The notes under the pieces are model-generated. The model was not told the DNA's origin, searched no databases, and saw nothing but the letters and a program-made list of their open reading frames with translations. A stretch of 64,000 bases of DNA from Solanum dulcamara (lineage: Eukaryota; Streptophyta; Magnoliopsida; Solanales; Solanaceae), in NCBI RefSeq assembly GCF_947179165.1, contig NC_077240.1:45568501-45632500 (forward strand). Direction: 5' to 3'. The position numbers and the translations under genes are program-made. Below are positions 33,049 to 45,366 of the stretch, piece by piece; position 1 is the stretch's first letter, and each line of letters begins with the position of its first letter.

Positions 33049-35989
33049 AGTTTATCCTTAGATTGTCTGTAGACCGTATCTAGTAGAGTCTTGATTATTG
33101 ATGTGTTGCATGCCACATCTATAAAAAGAAGGCTATAGGACATTTAGGATGTTACTTTTCTTTCATGTCTAAGATCGTGCTATAGCAGAAGGAAGACATC
33201 GACGGAAGGAAGTGACTGACGATATTAGAAGTCACAAAGCACGCAGGTAAGAAAAGGCATGAAAGATATCTATCGGGTAAGTTACTGAAGTAAAAGTGAA
33301 ATGTAAAGTTAAAAACTGAAAGGAAAAGTATAAAGGAAAGTGCAACAGATGCAGTTCGAAGTTGGACACATGAGGTAAGTCCATTAATTCTATATTATTG
33401 TTGATATTTAATGCCCTGTATGTCTGCAATATGAGATGATATTGGAAGCCCTGTTTGGTTGTGATATGATATAAATATGTATATATGTTGTCCCTGTGAG
33501 GGATTATTGGTATTTTCTGCGTGCATGTTGTGGGATAGTAAGGAGAATAGAGAAAACTCTGCCGAAATTTTCCAAAAACAAGAAAAAGGGAATGAAACAT
33601 AGATTCCTAATATGTCTTGGGAGTTGATACCGAGTACCCCTATTATGTTTAACTAAAGTTGTAGGAGGTACTCTCCATGTTGTCAATAAGGGGCACCCTT
33701 TGTACTCAAATAATTTTATTTCGGAGGAACAAAAGCCTATTTGAGCAATAAAGTACAGACCACGGCATCTCCAACCGTATTTGTGCCATAGAAAAAAAAA
33801 ACTCAGGTTGAAGAGTAAGATGTTCAGCAATTGAGTTTCACTTTTCTATAAAAGTACCTAGCCCCAACTCTTAGTTGTAAATTAGATAAGTTGTTCATGA
33901 CTCGAGGATAACCTCAGAAGGAGACCATGTAGGTCAAGTGTTAAGAAGTACTGTGATGTTTAAGGGATTCTAGTTTTCTTTAAATAGTGGTTGGAAAGTG
34001 CTCTATGATAACAGTTTATTAGCTCTCGACCAACTAACTAGAGAAAGAAATTCTAACCAAAGCACCCCAGCGAGCTGTCATGAACTGAATATGAGTATGA
34101 ACTAAAAGGGGGATATGTAAGTATGACTTAAAGGTGGGATATAATGAAGCGGGGATAAAGTAAGACCGCTAGTAAGTCACACTCGGTATGTGCAGACTAA
34201 GTCAAAAGTCTATGTTGGGAACATAGTAAGGGCAAGAGGCATAAGGTATAAAGGAATGATGCATGTACACAACGTCGCCCCAAAAATAATGGAGCCCTTA
34301 TAAGACAAAGACGGCCAACTTAGGGAATAAATAGCGCAACTTCCATTCACCCCAAGAAAGAAAGGATATAGGTTGGAATAAGGCTACTACTCTGAGAAAA
34401 CCTTAGACTGTTATTGTCGGAATATAAGTGTTGCCTAGTTAAAATTTGAGATGACTACCAGTGTGTATTAGCCTTTCATAAACATAAGTAGAAGGTGGCC
34501 TTGGATGAGTTGTTTCCTGGGTCACATTAGTCAAGTACAGATTAGTAGATAAGATATCACTTTATGTAAGGGAAGGCTCTTGTCGCTTCATGATTTAGCC
34601 AAGGTTCCATACATGAATAATCAGGTTATAAAATATGCAGAAAGACAGAGACATGATACAGTACCAAGTAGATTAGGGAAGGAGGTTGAACGAAATTGAG
34701 ATTGGCCATAGAGACGTAGAACAAGGTATCAACAGATAAAGGTGTAAGTACCCTCTAAAATGGGGGGAGTCAATGAGGAAAATTGCAAGGGTAAGGTGGA
34801 GGCAATTGATATGGAAACATATTTAAGATGGATGTTTAAACTTCAATAAGATCCCTTACTGAACCAAGTTAGGGAGGTCTGGAAGTCACCAATAATTGGA
34901 TAGAAGTCAGAATGCTATGTAAGGCAGTGTTAAGAAGTTTTTTAACAAGACATTGAATGACCTAATGCTAGAAGGTGGGTGCGTATAAAAAGAAAAGGGT
35001 ATAAGAATAAGAGGATGTCGAATAACTCAAGAGACACTACGAAGGATAATGACATTATGTTAGACCAAAAGCCAAACTATTGGCTATAAAGTTGGTCACA
35101 AATAATGTTGCGATAAATAATAACAAAGGAAAAGACATAGAAAACTTCCTATGGCAGGAGATGAGAAGAGCAAAGAGTGATAAGGGAAAAGAAAGAAGTA
35201 TAACAAGATGGGACAAACAAGTGCCAATATGAATGAGATGTGTATAGTAGAATGAACTAGGAGATGGAAAGACTACGTCTACCTCCTACGAATTGCATCA
35301 GAATGGTTGTGCAACCTACGGGTATGTATATATAAGCATTAGGCTAAGTGAGTAAGTACATGATAAAAGGAATAGGGGTTCAATAATGACAATGTAGTTG
35401 TGATATTTTGGATACCCTACTGAGAGATACGACGATAGGTTAAACCAAACTATCGAGATGGAATTAGTCCTATGGGAAAAGTAAGACATGGCCACGGTTG
35501 GACCAAAGATCTACCCCAACATCGATTGTAGGATAAAGAAGGAAACGACAAGGTAACGTATGAGACCTAGCAAGACGACGCTAAAATATTTCTCAAGTTA
35601 AGTTGAATGCCTTTTCATATTCTCGTAAAAGTAAAGGATAACATGAGATAATATATCTAAAGTATTATAAGATGGGACAAGATGGGATAAGGATATTGTA
35701 AAATTGTTTAAGTAAGATAGGAAGAACTAGCTGATTACTATAGGATGGCAAGCTTATATGCTCAATTCCCTCAGAATTATGCTAGCTAATGATAGATAAA
35801 AATCAAAACGGCTCTAAAGGACACTGTATGATTGAACTGTAGCTCTACTCAGTAGACAACCCTAAGGATTGGAAAAAAGAAGAAGAAACCCAAAAGGTAG
35901 AGTGCCAATTAAAGTTTTGAAAAGAGTCAAGAAGGACTATACGAGGTTAAGAATTCCCAAATTATCAACTTCATTATGGAACTATTTTA
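33049..35989 (+). other. E1 internal region with no recognisable domains
   Basis: This is about 2.9 kb where gag, protease, RT and RNase H are expected. In no frame do I see their motifs, only short frames; two overlapping minus frames at 33232-33830 look accidental. It is rich in purine-biased text on the plus strand. Either it is strongly decayed or it was replaced by noncoding sequence. Confidence 0.4.
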
Positions 35990-36550
35990 TACTCCGCAAA
36001 AGTAGGGTGATATACGGGTTATTGTGAGTAGGCTAATGAACCAGCCCATTTTCTTTCAATCAAGACCACTTATGCAGCTGAAACTAGGTGAAGTTACAGG
36101 TCAAGGAGGTAGTAAGACTCCATGAAGTTCCCCCAACTATTATCTCAGATAAAAGGACTTCAATTATACTTAACGACTGGAGATTAGTCAAAGAAGAGAT
36201 CGGGAATAAAGGTAGGCCTTAGTATCGCATTTTTCCCTCGAGCTGCTGCACCGACTGAGCGTACTATCAAAATGCTAGAAGATATATTGTGAGCTTCTAT
36301 GATTGGCTTCAACAGTTCAAGTTGCCTACAGGAATGGCTGTCATTCCATTATCCAGAGGGCCCTGTACAAGGCATTGTATGGTAGAGTGCGTAAGTCGCC
36401 CTATTGGATCAAAGACTAAAAGTCCCCGACATGATTGAGCAAGCTATTGTCTAGCAGCCTAGAGTCGGCAGAAGTAATATACAGATAATCGACATCGACA
36501 TTCAGAGTTTAAATTAATGGTTAGGTTTGCGTAATAGGGTCACCCAGGAA
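35990..36550 (+). pseudogene. Integrase core of element E1
   Basis: Translated pieces in changing frames read VIVSRLTKSAHF-like near 36020-36060, LHEVPPTIISDKRTSIILN near 36120-36180, PTERTIKMLEDIL near 36250-36290 and QALYG-like text near 36365. This is the order of the gypsy integrase core. Near 36490 the text matches the RHRPLEFEVGD..FLRVTP region after the core. It is heavily frameshifted. Confidence 0.7.
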
Positions 36551-37036
36551 GGGAGTAATAAGATTCAACAAGAAAAGGAAACTTAGCCCAAAATAAACTA
36601 AACCTTATCAAGTTGCTTGTAAGATGGACAAAGTTGCCTGTAAGTTGAACTTACCACCTGATTACGAAACTATATGCCCTGTACGTCTGATATGGATACT
36701 TCACAAATATACTGGTGATCTACCCAGAGTCTGTCCCATAGGTAATGTCCACGAAATGGAATCTTGTGAGGAACAACCTATCGCTATCTTGGATAGATAA
36801 ATTAGAAGGTTGCGAACTAGGACGTGACTTCCGTCAAGGTATTGTTGTAAAATAAAAACCAAAAAGAGGATGACCTGGGAAGTCAAAAAGGAGATAGAGA
36901 CAAGATATCCGTACTTTTTACCTATATACAAAGGTAATCTAAACCCCTAAATGGATTAAGAGACGACGATTATACAAAACCCCTGAAATCCTTGTGAAAC
37001 CCTATGAGGTAAGTTAACATTGGAGGACGAATGTTC
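36551..37036 (+). pseudogene. C-terminal (chromovirus) tail of E1 pol
   Basis: MTWEVKKEIETRYPYFLP lies near 36858-36915, matching the (A)TWE..M...YP.LF tail of chromoviral integrases. The ggaggacgaatgttctaaa phrase near 37023 precedes the PPT. Stops interrupt. Confidence 0.65.
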
Positions 37037-37037
37037 T

Positions 37038-37051
37038 AAAGGGGGGAAGGA
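37038..37051 (+). other. Polypurine tract of element E1
   Basis: aaaggggggaagga lies directly before the 3' LTR start TGTTACACC at 37052; it is the plus-strand DNA synthesis primer of LTR elements. Confidence 0.85.
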
Positions 37052-38515
37052 TGTTACACCCCACTTTCTTGAGCTCAGAATATTGATTAAGCTTCGTAGA
37101 GGTTATCATGTGATCCGGATAATCTACGGTACTATCAAACAACTCTAAGGAAGGAAGATTGTGATACCCCATGGTAGGGAAGGTTGGAAATAGGTTAAAA
37201 GAATTCGAGGGGAGTTGGAGGCCAAATAATGAGTCGTAGGACTCAACTTACCTACGTAAGGTACAAATTTAGAAGTATTACATACTTAATCCACTTGAGT
37301 ACATACCAAGCTTATGTAGCACAGATTACATAGGTTTTTAAAATAAGACAAAATTATGAACCCACGAAGAGGAGGAGAGACTGACACATGGAAGCATAGG
37401 GAGGTGACACGTGGTAGTAGGTGACCTACCTGCTTTGGGGGGTGGACCCCACTGCCATATGGCACCCTTTAATTGGCAGCATGTATGTGTTGGCCCAATG
37501 GGGGATGGACACGTGTCACCCTTAGGGGATGAAACGTGTCACCCACTAAGGCAACATATATCTACATGTTAAATGACTCTTAGTCTCATTGCTTATCCAA
37601 AAACTTCAGCAAAGACAAGGAACAAAAACCCTAAACTAAGAGAGGAAAAGGTGACGGCCTAGGGAAGAAAAAAAGGTAAGTCCTAATTTCATTCCATAAA
37701 TTAATTAGTTAGGGTATACAAAGATGATATAGAGGTATTAATAGTATAAAATTATGGTTTGGAGAAGAACCAAATGGATAGAAAGCAGCCACGACATTTT
37801 AACCACGTTAGAAAAGTTTCCGCGGTGAGTTTTGGTGAATTTTGGCTAATTTCGGGTAAGGTAATGTCTTTCCTTCTAATTTGAAGGTTATGGTGTTGTT
37901 ATAGGGTGTATTATACACCTTTTATGTGGATGGAAGTGTAAGAATGTCATAGAAATGCTCGACGTTAGAAGCAAACTAAATTGGAGTTGTTATAGTTAAA
38001 TTGTAGTCGAAATGAGGCATTGTGCGTGTGGGGTGTTGCTGCAGGTATGAGGTGGTGTGCTGCTGGGATGGAACATGTACCAAAATAGGTGTGGGTTCTT
38101 CTGGTTATAGCCACCTGACCCTCCATTTGTTATGGTTAAAAGTGTTGCAAAATAGAAACTAGGAACCTTATTTTGGTATTATAATTTTCAGCAAGTTGTT
38201 TGGAGCTTGTTTGGTGTAATGTTGCCATGTTTTCTGTGTATATGAGCTGCAGGTTATTGTTGTTGGTTGTATGTAGTAATTAGGGATGTAACTGGAAATT
38301 CGGATAGGGCATGTTATAGGAGAAGTGCTGCCCGATTTCCGGTAACGCCTTAACTAACTAAAGGACTAGTTGAGAAGACGAGCGAGAAAATGAGTTCTAT
38401 GAATATTTGGGTGCAACTTAAGATGCTGAAAAGTCAAGGGTTGTTGATATTCATATTGCTTCCGTGTTGAATAGGTCCAAAGGATGATGAGGCGAATGTG
38501 ATAAAGAGTAACCCG
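37052..38515 (+). repeat. 3' LTR of element E1, truncated
   Basis: Aligns closely with 29898-31345 and breaks after ataaagagtaacccg at 38515, where the RNase H-integrase linker of G begins (minus KDEKLCL). The inner start TGTGATACCCC is at 37160, 108 bp in, exactly as in the 5' LTR. Confidence 0.9.
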
Positions 38516-40485
38516 GTGAGGCACAACTTCTCATCCTTAAACTGCCTCTCTCTAATCATATCCATCAAAGAAGAGCGGGCCTCTATGAAAGCAAGAACTC
38601 GACTCGAATTAGAAAGCTGCAATCACACCAACCCATTAGCCAATATATGAACAATATTAGCCTAGGTTCTCTCCTCAGTTCGAATAGCTGCAAGACTTCC
38701 CATGCTAGAAGTCTTCCTACTCAATGCATCGGCCACTACATTAGCCTTCCTGGGATGATATAGAATAGTAAACTCATAATCCTTTAGAAGATCAACCCAC
38801 CCCTTTGCCTTATATTCAAGTACCGCTGGCTAAAGATGTATTATAGACTCCGTCTATCGGTGAATATCTCATAATGAACTCTATACAAATAATGCCGTCA
38901 TAACTTTAAAACAAAGATAACTGTCGCCAACTCTAAATCATGGGTAGGATAGTTCTTTTCATGAGTCTTTAATTTCCTCGAATCATAGACAATCACCTTT
39001 ACCTTTTGCATCAACACTCCACATAAGCCTACTCCTGATGCATCAAAATACACGGTGAAGTCAACACCCTCCTCTAGGTCAACATAAGTGCGGTAGTAAA
39101 TAATACCTTGAGCTTTAGAAAGATATCTTCACATTCATTTGACCAATAAAATACCAAATTCTTCTGAGTGAGACTGGTCAATGGAGCTGCTAGCCTAGAG
39201 AAGACCTGAACAAAATGGCGATAATACCCTACTAAACCCTCAAAACTGCGAATCACTATAGCTGAGCTGGGCCTATTCAATCTTTAAACAACCTCGATCT
39301 TAGTCAAATCGACTCTAATACCCTTCTTAGACACCACATGCCCTAAGAACGCCACCAAACTCAACTAAAATTCTTATTTGGAGAACTTAGCAAAAGTGTC
39401 TTCTCCCTGAGCCTTTGGAGCATAATCTTCAAGTGTTGCACATGATCTGCCTTAGTCTTAGAGTAAACCAAGATATCATCAATGAAGACAATAACAAATA
39501 AATCTAGATACAGGCAAAACACCCCATTCATCAACTCCATAAATGTTGCTGGGGCATTAGTCAACCAGAAAGACATAACAAGAAACTCATAGTGACTATA
39601 TCTATTCTGAAAAGTTGTCTTAGAAATATCTAAAGGATGAATCCTTAACTAATAATACCTGAATCTGAAATTGATCTAAAATAATAAGGACACTCCTTGG
39701 ATCTGATCAAACAAATTATCGATATGGGAAATAGGGTACTTGTTCTTGACAGTTACCTTATGGACCCATCATTCTTCTTCACAAATAACATTAGGGCAAC
39801 CCAAGGAAAAACACATGGGCGAATAAACCCCTTACTCAATAGATCCTGTGGCTGCTACTTTAGCTCTTTCGACTTAGATAGAGCCATACGATAGGGAGAA
39901 ATAATAGGCTTGGTGTTGGGCTCGAGGTCAATAGCAAAGTTAATATCCTTGTCATGTGGAACCCCTTAAAGATCAATAGGAAATATATTCGTAAACTCAT
40001 GAACCACAGGAATAGACTCCATAGAAGGCAGCTCAACAACAATATCACTAATAAATTCTAAATATGCCAAACATCCCTATCGATCAATTGCTAGGCCTGA
40101 ATACAAGAAATAAATTTACTAGGATAAGAATAACTCAAACCCTTCAACTATATCTGTGGCCTACCAGGCATAGCTAAGGTCACAGTCTTTGCATAACAAT
40201 CAATAATAAAACGATACAGAAATAGCCAATCAATACCCAAGATGACGTTGAAGTCTACCATATCAAGAATAATCATGTCCACCCACATGTCATAACCCAC
40301 CAAAGACATAACAAAGGATTGGTACACCCGATCCCTACTAAGGGCTCTCCTACTCGAGTAGAAATAAGTATGGGCATGGGCATACAATCTTATAGTAAGT
40401 CAAACCCAAAAGACAAATATGTTGACACATACGAATAAGTGGAACTAGGATCAAATAACATAAATGCAAGGTGTTTGGATGCAAT
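38516..40485 (-). pseudogene. Tekay element G pol: protease, RT, RNase H
   Basis: Reading leftward: protease LAFMLFDPSSTYSYV near 40430-40475 and DMVDFNVILGIDWLFLY..DCYAKTVTLAMPG near 40150-40290; a linker and the RT start; RT with [13 protein letters not shown] and an intact [10 protein letters not shown] near 39460-39500; connection FEGLVGYYRHFVQVFSRLAAPL near 39190-39260; RNase H with FTVYFDASG near 39040 and [17 protein letters not shown] near 38920-38980; then the linker RVLAFIEARSSL..RERQFKDEKLC to 38516. It continues into the integrase at 29897. Stops and shifts separate the pieces. Fewer catalytic losses than in B. Confidence 0.85.
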
Positions 40486-40492
40486 AAGTTTT

Positions 40493-40510
40493 TGGCGCCA
40501 TTGCTGGGGA
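40493..40510 (+). other. PBS of element H (tRNA-Asp type)
   Basis: TGGCGCCATTGCTGGGGA matches the Athila PBS TGGCGCCGTTGCCGGGGA with two changes. Confidence 0.85.
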
Positions 40511-40559
40511 CTTTGTTTAATTTGGCAATAGTTTTATTGCGATGTTTCTTTATTATTTG

Positions 40560-42330
40560 AGTTTATGTTAACAACTTGATCTTAGCTGTTATTTCTAGCA
40601 GGAATCAAAAAAGGCACACTGGACAGAAGTGGGAACATTGTAGAGCCGTTAGCTGAGCCTAAAAGATTTCTACATCAGCAAAGAAGGAGAGCAGCTGCTC
40701 TATATCTTGGACCATAGGTATATTTGGGTGATACTAATGATATTACGATAGAAATCCCTATAGAGATGGATGCCAGGATATTACATGATGTGGCACTCCC
40801 ACTCACAACAAATGTCACCTCCAATATTCAAAAACCGCTGGCTAGAGGAATATTTGAATGTAAATAGAACATAGTGCAATTGTTACATTTTAATGGGCAG
40901 TTTACAGGTTTTACTCATGAATATCCTCAATTTTAGAACTTCTTGGAGATTAGTGACACTTATACACCTAATGGGGTATCTCCTGACTATGTGAAGTTAA
41001 CATTGTTCCTTTTTTCTTTGTTGGGGGAAGCTAAAAGGTGATTAAAGTCAGAACAAACCAAATTCAATAACTTTATAAAATAATTTGGCTCATAAATTTC
41101 TTATCAAGTTCTTTCCTTCGAGGAACACAACTAAGTTGAGGTTTGAAATTTTGAGCTTTAAGTAAAAATCTGGAGAAAATTTGTACCAATCTTAGGAAAG
41201 GTTTCAATCATTACTCATTAGTTGTCCTCACCATTATCAAGCTAATGAGGTGTTGGTCCATTTCTTCATAGAAGAGTTAGAACCAACACCAAAATTCTTC
41301 TTGATTCTATTGCAGGTGGATAGGCGCTGGAGAAAACCTATGATGAGCTATATACATTGCTGAATCGTATATCTCACGGAAAGCTAAGTAGAATGGAGGA
41401 AATTCTAGACCCATGGTTCAAAAGCAAGAAGGCATGTTGGAAGTCGATGCGGTGACAACTTTGATGGCATAGATTGCAGTAATGCAAAATATGATAGCAA
41501 CGCATTTCAATACTTTAGCAAAAGGACAGCAGCAAGCTTTGGTAAATATGGTTCAGCAACAACATATGTGGTGGAAGGTATGTGGCAGTAGTGAACATGT
41601 GGCAGAATACTATGAAGCTAATCCTGAGTCGGTAAATTTTATGGGTAATGTACCTAAGGGTGGAGGTAACCAAAACTATATAAATACTTATAACCCAAAT
41701 TGGAGAAACCATCCTAACTTCATATAGGGTGGAAATCAGCAAAACGAACATCAAGGGCCAAACACAATTTAAACGACAAGGGAGCGGGAAGCAGTACAAT
41801 AATCAAGGCCATATGGTCCATATAGACCACAAGGAGGAGGCCAGATCTATAACTAGCAGGACCAAAGTAACAAACAATTAAGTAGTGCAGGAAATATGAG
41901 TGTTAAATACATGCTTTAATAACTCATGAATAAGCAAGCTAAGATAGATGCGGATGTTCATCAATACTAAATCACTACCCAAAATTTAGAGAAACAGGTG
42001 GGACAACTAGCTAGTACACAAAATTCACGCCCGCAAGGTTGTTTTCCAGGTAAACTGACCCAAACCCCAAGTAAGTAAATGTTGTCAGCACTTGAAGTGG
42101 AAAAGCATTAGTTGAGCTAGCATCACAAAGAAAAGGTAGTGAAGGAAAAGGTAAAGCTGTGGAAATTGAAGCTAGTGAATCTAGTCAACCATAGACGGAG
42201 CAAGAGTAGAAAATAAAACCACCTTCCCCATTTCCACAAAAATTTAAAAAGAAAAAAGAGGAGGAATGTTTTGAAAAATTCATAAACATGCTTAAACAGG
42301 TACAAATTAACCTACCTTTAATTTATGTGT
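40560..42330 (+). pseudogene. gag of element H
   Basis: Pieces in order: QLLHFNGQFTGFTHEYPQF then NFLEISDTYTPNGVSPDYVK near 40865-41000 (gag core), LFSLLGEAKR near 41015, and LLDSIAGG.ALEKTYDELY near 41300-41350. An 81-codon open stretch (41482-41727) has a degenerate zinc knuckle VCGSSEHVAEYY and the Athila hallmark YNPNWRNHPNF. Toward 42240 Lys/Glu-rich text precedes the protease. Stop codons and small shifts break the frame, but the decay is milder than in E1. Confidence 0.75.
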
Positions 42331-43103
42331 TGTAGGGCATTCAAAAATATGCCAAGTTTGTCAAAGATATTGTTGCCAACAAGAGCAAGTTAGCTGAATT
42401 TGAAACAGTGGCACTCACTGAAGAGTGTAGTTCAAGAATCTTAAAAAACGTTAAGCTTCCAACTAAACAAAAAGATCCAGGTAGTTTCACTATAAAGGTA
42501 ACTATTGGTAGTTACAGTAACACAAGAGGTCTCTGTGATCTAGGTGCTAGTATAAACTTGATGCCTAGATCTATGTTCAAGAAATTAGGTCTGGGTGAAC
42601 TTAAATTAACTATCATTTTACTGTAATTAGTTGATCGTTTTGTTGTTAGACCTGATGGTATCATTGAAGAAGTGTTAGTTGAAGTGGGATCCCTCATCTT
42701 TCCTATTGATTTTTTTGTATTAGATTTTAAGCGTGACCTTAATGTTGCTTTTATCTTGGGGAGCTCCTTCTTAGCAACACATGGTGAACTTATTGATGTG
42801 GCTGCAGGTAAATTGACTATGAGAGCATATGACAAAGTAGAGGTGTTCGATGCTTATCAGGCACTGAAGTTGCCTGTAGTCTATGAAAAGTTGTCGTCTA
42901 TAATGGTCATCGATGTGGAAGTCCCAGCTCAATGCATTTTAGCAAAAAATCCTTTGAAAATAGTCTTGATGAGTCAAGATATTAAAGAGGACATGGAAGC
43001 TAAAGAGTTAGATAGTGTTCTTGATATGCAATATGTCAGCATGTGGAAAAAGAATGTGGAACCTTTGAATAGAGAATTGGTTCCTTCACCAAGCCATCTC
43101 TAG
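42331..43103 (+). pseudogene. Protease region of element H
   Basis: The frame at 42408-42626 contains GSYSNTRGLCDLGASINLMP, the Athila retropepsin active-site block (DxGA present), and ends at a stop after LKLTIILL. A second frame (42672-43103) continues with FFVLDFKRDLNVAFILGSSFLATHGELIDV, the conserved C-terminal half. A TAA near 42624 separates the two. The active-site residues look intact, but the frame does not. Confidence 0.8.
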
Positions 43104-44190
43104 AAGAAGCTCCTAACTTGGAGTTGAAGCAATTGCCCGCACATCTCAGGTATGTTTTTCTTGGAGTGAATAATACTTTACCTATAATTCTTTCATCTGC
43201 TTTGTCTAAGGCTCATGTCACGACAGCACTTGAGGTATTAAAAAGGCGCAAAAAGGCAATTGGATGGCAAATGGTTGATCTTCACGGCATCATCCCCCTT
43301 TTATACGTTCATAAAACTTTCATGGAAAAAAGACATAAGGCTAGTGTGTAACCGTAAAGCCGGTTGAACCCCATCATGAAAGAGGTTGTGAAGAAAGATA
43401 TAATCAAGTGGCTAGACACAGGTATAATATACCTAATCTCTGACAGTAAGTGGGTAAGCCCATTTCAGTGTGTACCAAAAAAAGGAGGAATGACTGCAGT
43501 GACTAATGAGAATAATGAGTTAATCCCCATAAGAATAGTAACTGGGTGACGCATATGCATGGACTATAGAAAGTAGAATAATGCCATGAGGAATGATAAC
43601 TACCCTGTACCATTTATTGACCAAATTCTTGACATGTTAGCAGGCCAAGAGTACTATTGTTTCTTAGATAGGTATTAAGGATACAATCATATTACCATTG
43701 CGCCGGAGGACCAGAACAAGACAACATTCATGTGCCCGTATGGAACATATGCATTTAAGCGTATGCCATTTAGTCTTTGCAATGCTCCTGCCACTTTTCA
43801 GAGGTGCATGATGGCTATATTTCATAATATGGTAAAAGAGTTTTTAGAGATTTTTATGGATGACTTTTCAGTTTTTGGAGAGTCTTTTGATCTTTGTTTG
43901 TAAAATCTAAAGAAAGTACTAGCAAGGTGCGAAGAAACAAATCTTGTCTTAAACGGAGAGAAATGTCATTTTCTAGTAAAAGAGGGTTTTGTGTTGGGGC
44001 ATAAATTGTCAAAACATGGTTTGGAGGTATAAAAAGCTAAAATTAAAATGATTGAGAAGCTTCCACCACCAGTTTTAGTGAAAGGAATATGCAGTTTTCT
44101 AGGTCATGCCGGATTCTATCAGTGATTCATCAAAGATTTTTCAAAGATTGTCACACCCATGTGCAGCTTGTTAGAATATGAGGTAAAATT
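43104..44190 (+). pseudogene. Reverse transcriptase of element H
   Basis: Linker LEVLKRRKKAIGW lies near 43230-43265. RT blocks in order: WVSPFQCVPKKGGM (43450-43490), RICMDYRK (43552), YPVPFIDQILDMLAGQEYYCFLD, QNKTTFMCPYGTYAFKRMPFSLCNAPATFQRCM (split in register 43700-43812) and EIFMDDFSVFGES (43850-43885) with the catalytic DD kept. GHKLSKHGLEV and SFLGHAGFYQ follow. Interruptions are single stops, for example near 43547, 43573, 43677, 43901, 44029 and 44122, so most of the frame is still in register. Confidence 0.85.
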
Positions 44191-44650
44191 TAGTTTTGAT
44201 GATAAATGTTTGCATGCCTTTGAACTCTTGTAGAAGAAGTTGATTGAAGCCCCCATCCTGATAGCTCCTTACTGGGAGCTACCTTTTGTGCGGATGTACG
44301 ATCCAAGAGACACAGCAATGGGAATAGTTCTGGGACAGAGGAAGGAGAAAATCTTTCACTCTATCTATTATGCCATCAAGACCCTTGATTCAACTCAAGC
44401 CAAGTACATAGTCACCGAAAAGGAGATGATGGCACTGGTGTATGCGTTCAATAAATTCAGATCCTATCTGGTAGGTACTAAAGTAATTATTTACACTAAC
44501 CATGCATCTCTTAGGTACCTATTCAATAAGAAGGATTCCAAGCTAAGGCTCGTAAGATTGATTCTTTTGGTACAAGAGTTTAATATTGAGGTCAAGAATC
44601 GCAAGGGCTATGAGAATCAAGTTGTCTAGCACCTTTCTAGGATAGAGAGT
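44191..44650 (+). pseudogene. RNase H of element H
   Basis: The open 129-codon stretch (44240-44629) reads [88 protein letters not shown] and [20 protein letters not shown]. This is a near-complete RNase H. The Asp of YDP and the Glu of TEKE are present; Asp of the usual YTDH is Asn (YTNH). It ends at a stop before HLSRIES. Confidence 0.85.
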
Positions 44651-44699
44651 TCAACACATATTGGAGAATAGCCGCAAATCAAAGAAGAATTCCCCAGAT

Positions 44700-45130
44700 G
44701 AGCAGTTATTGGCCCTAGAGGTGACTGAATTGTAGTGGTATGCAGATGTTGTTAATTATTTGTTTAGTGGAATGTTTCCTCCTGATGCTACCTCATAATA
44801 GAAGAAAAACTTATGCATGATGTCAAGTTCTACATATGGGAGGAACCTTATTTATTCAAGCAAGGTGTTGACCTAATGATTAGGAGATGTGTACCAGAAA
44901 CTGAAGTGCGCCAAGTATTGGATAGTTGTCATTTATCACCATATGGAGGCCATCATAGAGGAGAGTGTACTACCTATAAGGTGCTCTAATCGGGTTTTAT
45001 TTGGCTGACCCTGTTCAAAGATGCTGCAAGCTATGTAAAGTACTGTGATCAGTGTCAACGAGTGGGCACAATATCAAGAAGACACCAAATGCCTTTGAAC
45101 AATATTTTAGAGGTTGAAATCTAGAATATT
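44700..45130 (+). pseudogene. Integrase of element H, zinc-binding part only
   Basis: EEPYLFKQGVDLMIRRCVPE, VLDSCHLSPYGGHHRGECTTYKVL and YVKYCDQCQRVGTIS give the H2C2 zinc-binding domain (HxxxxxxxxH...CxxC). After MPLNNILEVEI the homology ends at about 45122. The DDE catalytic core expected next is absent, and noncoding text leads to the accessory ORF. This element could not have integrated with its own enzyme after the loss. Confidence 0.8.
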
Positions 45131-45366
45131 AGTGAAAATGCTTGACTTTGAATAATATGTTGGGTTGATTATAACTTTATCTATGAGTTCATTTGGGGTG
45201 ATGTAGTAGTTTTGAAGTGTGGGTTGATTTGTTAGTATGTATGTGCATAATATTCAGATTAAGGTAAGTTTGAGTACCTTTATATCAACTACATGCCAAT
45301 GAAATGCTTATGTGTGGGGTATGGGCTTGAAGTTATAACGATATATAGACTCTTATATGTTGTTTT

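Larger units (their letters stand above)
29898..38515 (+). mobile_element. Ty3/gypsy chromovirus E1, 3' LTR truncated
   Basis: The 5' LTR is 29898-33032, the PBS 33037-33048, the internal region runs to 37051 with a clear PPT (37038-37051), and the 3' LTR is 37052-38515, cut after about 1460 of 3135 bp. It lies within the integrase gene of G. The left flank is caaat; the right flank lost about 80 bp of G together with the rest of the LTR. Only the integrase and C-terminal part of pol are recognisable inside. Confidence 0.85.

Noticed and set aside
33232..33830. Two overlapping minus-strand frames of 122 and 108 codons
   Set aside because: No recognisable domain, opposite to the E1 element, and Phe/Leu/Ser-rich as expected from antisense of purine-rich DNA.
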